A stretch of DNA of 5,342 bases, from NCBI GenBank assembly GCA_005877535.1, contig VBOM01000225.1:1-5342 (forward strand). The letters run 5' to 3'. Both the position numbers and the translations under genes were made by a program. This stretch comes from Nitrospirota bacterium. GTDB lineage: Bacteria; Nitrospirota; Nitrospiria; Nitrospirales; Nitrospiraceae. The notes below the pieces were generated by a model, which worked only from the letters and a program-made list of their open reading frames with translations, ran no database searches and was not told the DNA's origin. Positions within the stretch are counted from its first letter, which is position 1. Each line of letters opens with the position of its first letter. Of this stretch, positions 5,088-5,342 are shown one piece after another.

Positions 5088-5342
5088 CTAACGTGGATGC
5101 AACGCCAGATAGGGCCGCCAGCCCCCCAGGGCGGTGATTTCTTCCGCCCCCTCGACCGCATAGCCCTCGCAGATGAATCCCTTGACCACCTGGCCATCAT
5201 CGAGTTTCAGCGATCCTATTCCCAACGGAGGCGGAATGCGCACCATGAAGCGGCCAAAATGTGCTAAGGGAATATCCCAGACTTCCACTTCAAGCGCAGC
5301 GCCACTGCCGTCCCTTTCCGTTGCAGGCACCATTCCTACCGT
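5088..5342 (-). CDS. atzF: Allophanate hydrolase, C-terminal domain (partial; 5' end beyond the window)
   Basis: The minus-strand frame is open from the right edge to TAG at 5090-5088 and gives the last 84 residues. They include EVEVWDIPLAHFGRF, IPPPLGIGSLKL, DGQVVKGFICEGYAV and, near the end, ITALGGWRPYL. This pattern (EVE-W...FG-F...IP-PLGIG...DG..VKGF-CE...GGWR-YL) is the C-terminal domain of AtzF-type allophanate hydrolases. In the full enzyme an N-terminal amidase domain hydrolyses allophanate, and the C-terminal domain is reported to help decarboxylate the product, so that ammonia and CO2 result. The enzyme acts in the cytoplasm in ATP-dependent urea breakdown with urea carboxylase and in s-triazine degradation. 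The amidase part lies outside the window, so catalytic residues cannot be checked. A stand-alone copy of this C-terminal domain is possible. The ATG at 5333 is probably internal, because the frame continues upstream of it. The visible part is intact. Confidence 0.75.
   Translation of the reverse strand, partial: TVGMVPATERDGSGAALEVEVWDIPLAHFGRFMVRIPPPLGIGSLKLDDGQVVKGFICEGYAVEGAEEITALGGWRPYLALHPR

Noticed and set aside
4835..5137. Plus-strand open frames of 66 to 100 codons after the orphan signal peptide
   Set aside because: Arg/Gly-rich translations with no recognisable motif and no ribosome binding site. One ends across the stop of the opposite allophanate hydrolase gene, and the longest runs on into that gene.

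Overview
The window most resembles a chromosomal stretch from a Nitrospira-like bacterium (phylum Nitrospirota). This rests on recognising the protein families: a cupredoxin-type protein followed by a signal-peptide protein with one CXXCH heme motif and a beta-barrel-like body. No marker gene is present, so the assignment is an inference. Coding density is low and several genes are broken, so this looks like a decaying or rearranged accessory segment.

Layout. Positions 1-126 are the open tail of a possible plus-strand gene that enters from the left. Positions 436-540 (minus) hold the last 34 codons of a tyrosine recombinase, a relic of a lost mobile element. From about 541 to 1285 no gene is recognisable; there are only small inverted repeats and one promoter-like site. 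Positions 1286-1953 (plus) are a pseudogene of a secreted cupredoxin-like protein, with a good ribosome binding site, a signal-peptide remnant, one in-frame stop and three frame changes. Positions 2051-3469 (plus) encode a single-heme cytochrome fused to an outer-membrane barrel, similar in layout to Cyc2-type cytochrome-porins. Its last about 38 residues are displaced by a two-base duplication and can be read in another frame to the true family end at 3567. A strong hairpin follows at 3594-3618. Positions 3671-4549 (plus) encode an exported protein with a C-terminal SHOCT-like motif. Positions 4550-5087 are largely non-coding, with one orphan signal peptide. Positions 5088-5342 (minus) are the C-terminal end of an allophanate hydrolase that enters from the right.

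How the genes fit together. The cupredoxin pseudogene and the cytochrome-barrel gene share strand and order, and each has its own strong Shine-Dalgarno. They were probably once a periplasmic/outer-membrane electron-transfer pair. With the cupredoxin dead and the barrel missing its last strand, the pair is probably no longer working, unless some of the single indels are sequencing errors. The SHOCT-motif gene lies beyond the terminator-like hairpin and is probably a separate unit. The allophanate hydrolase belongs to nitrogen metabolism and is convergent with the rest.
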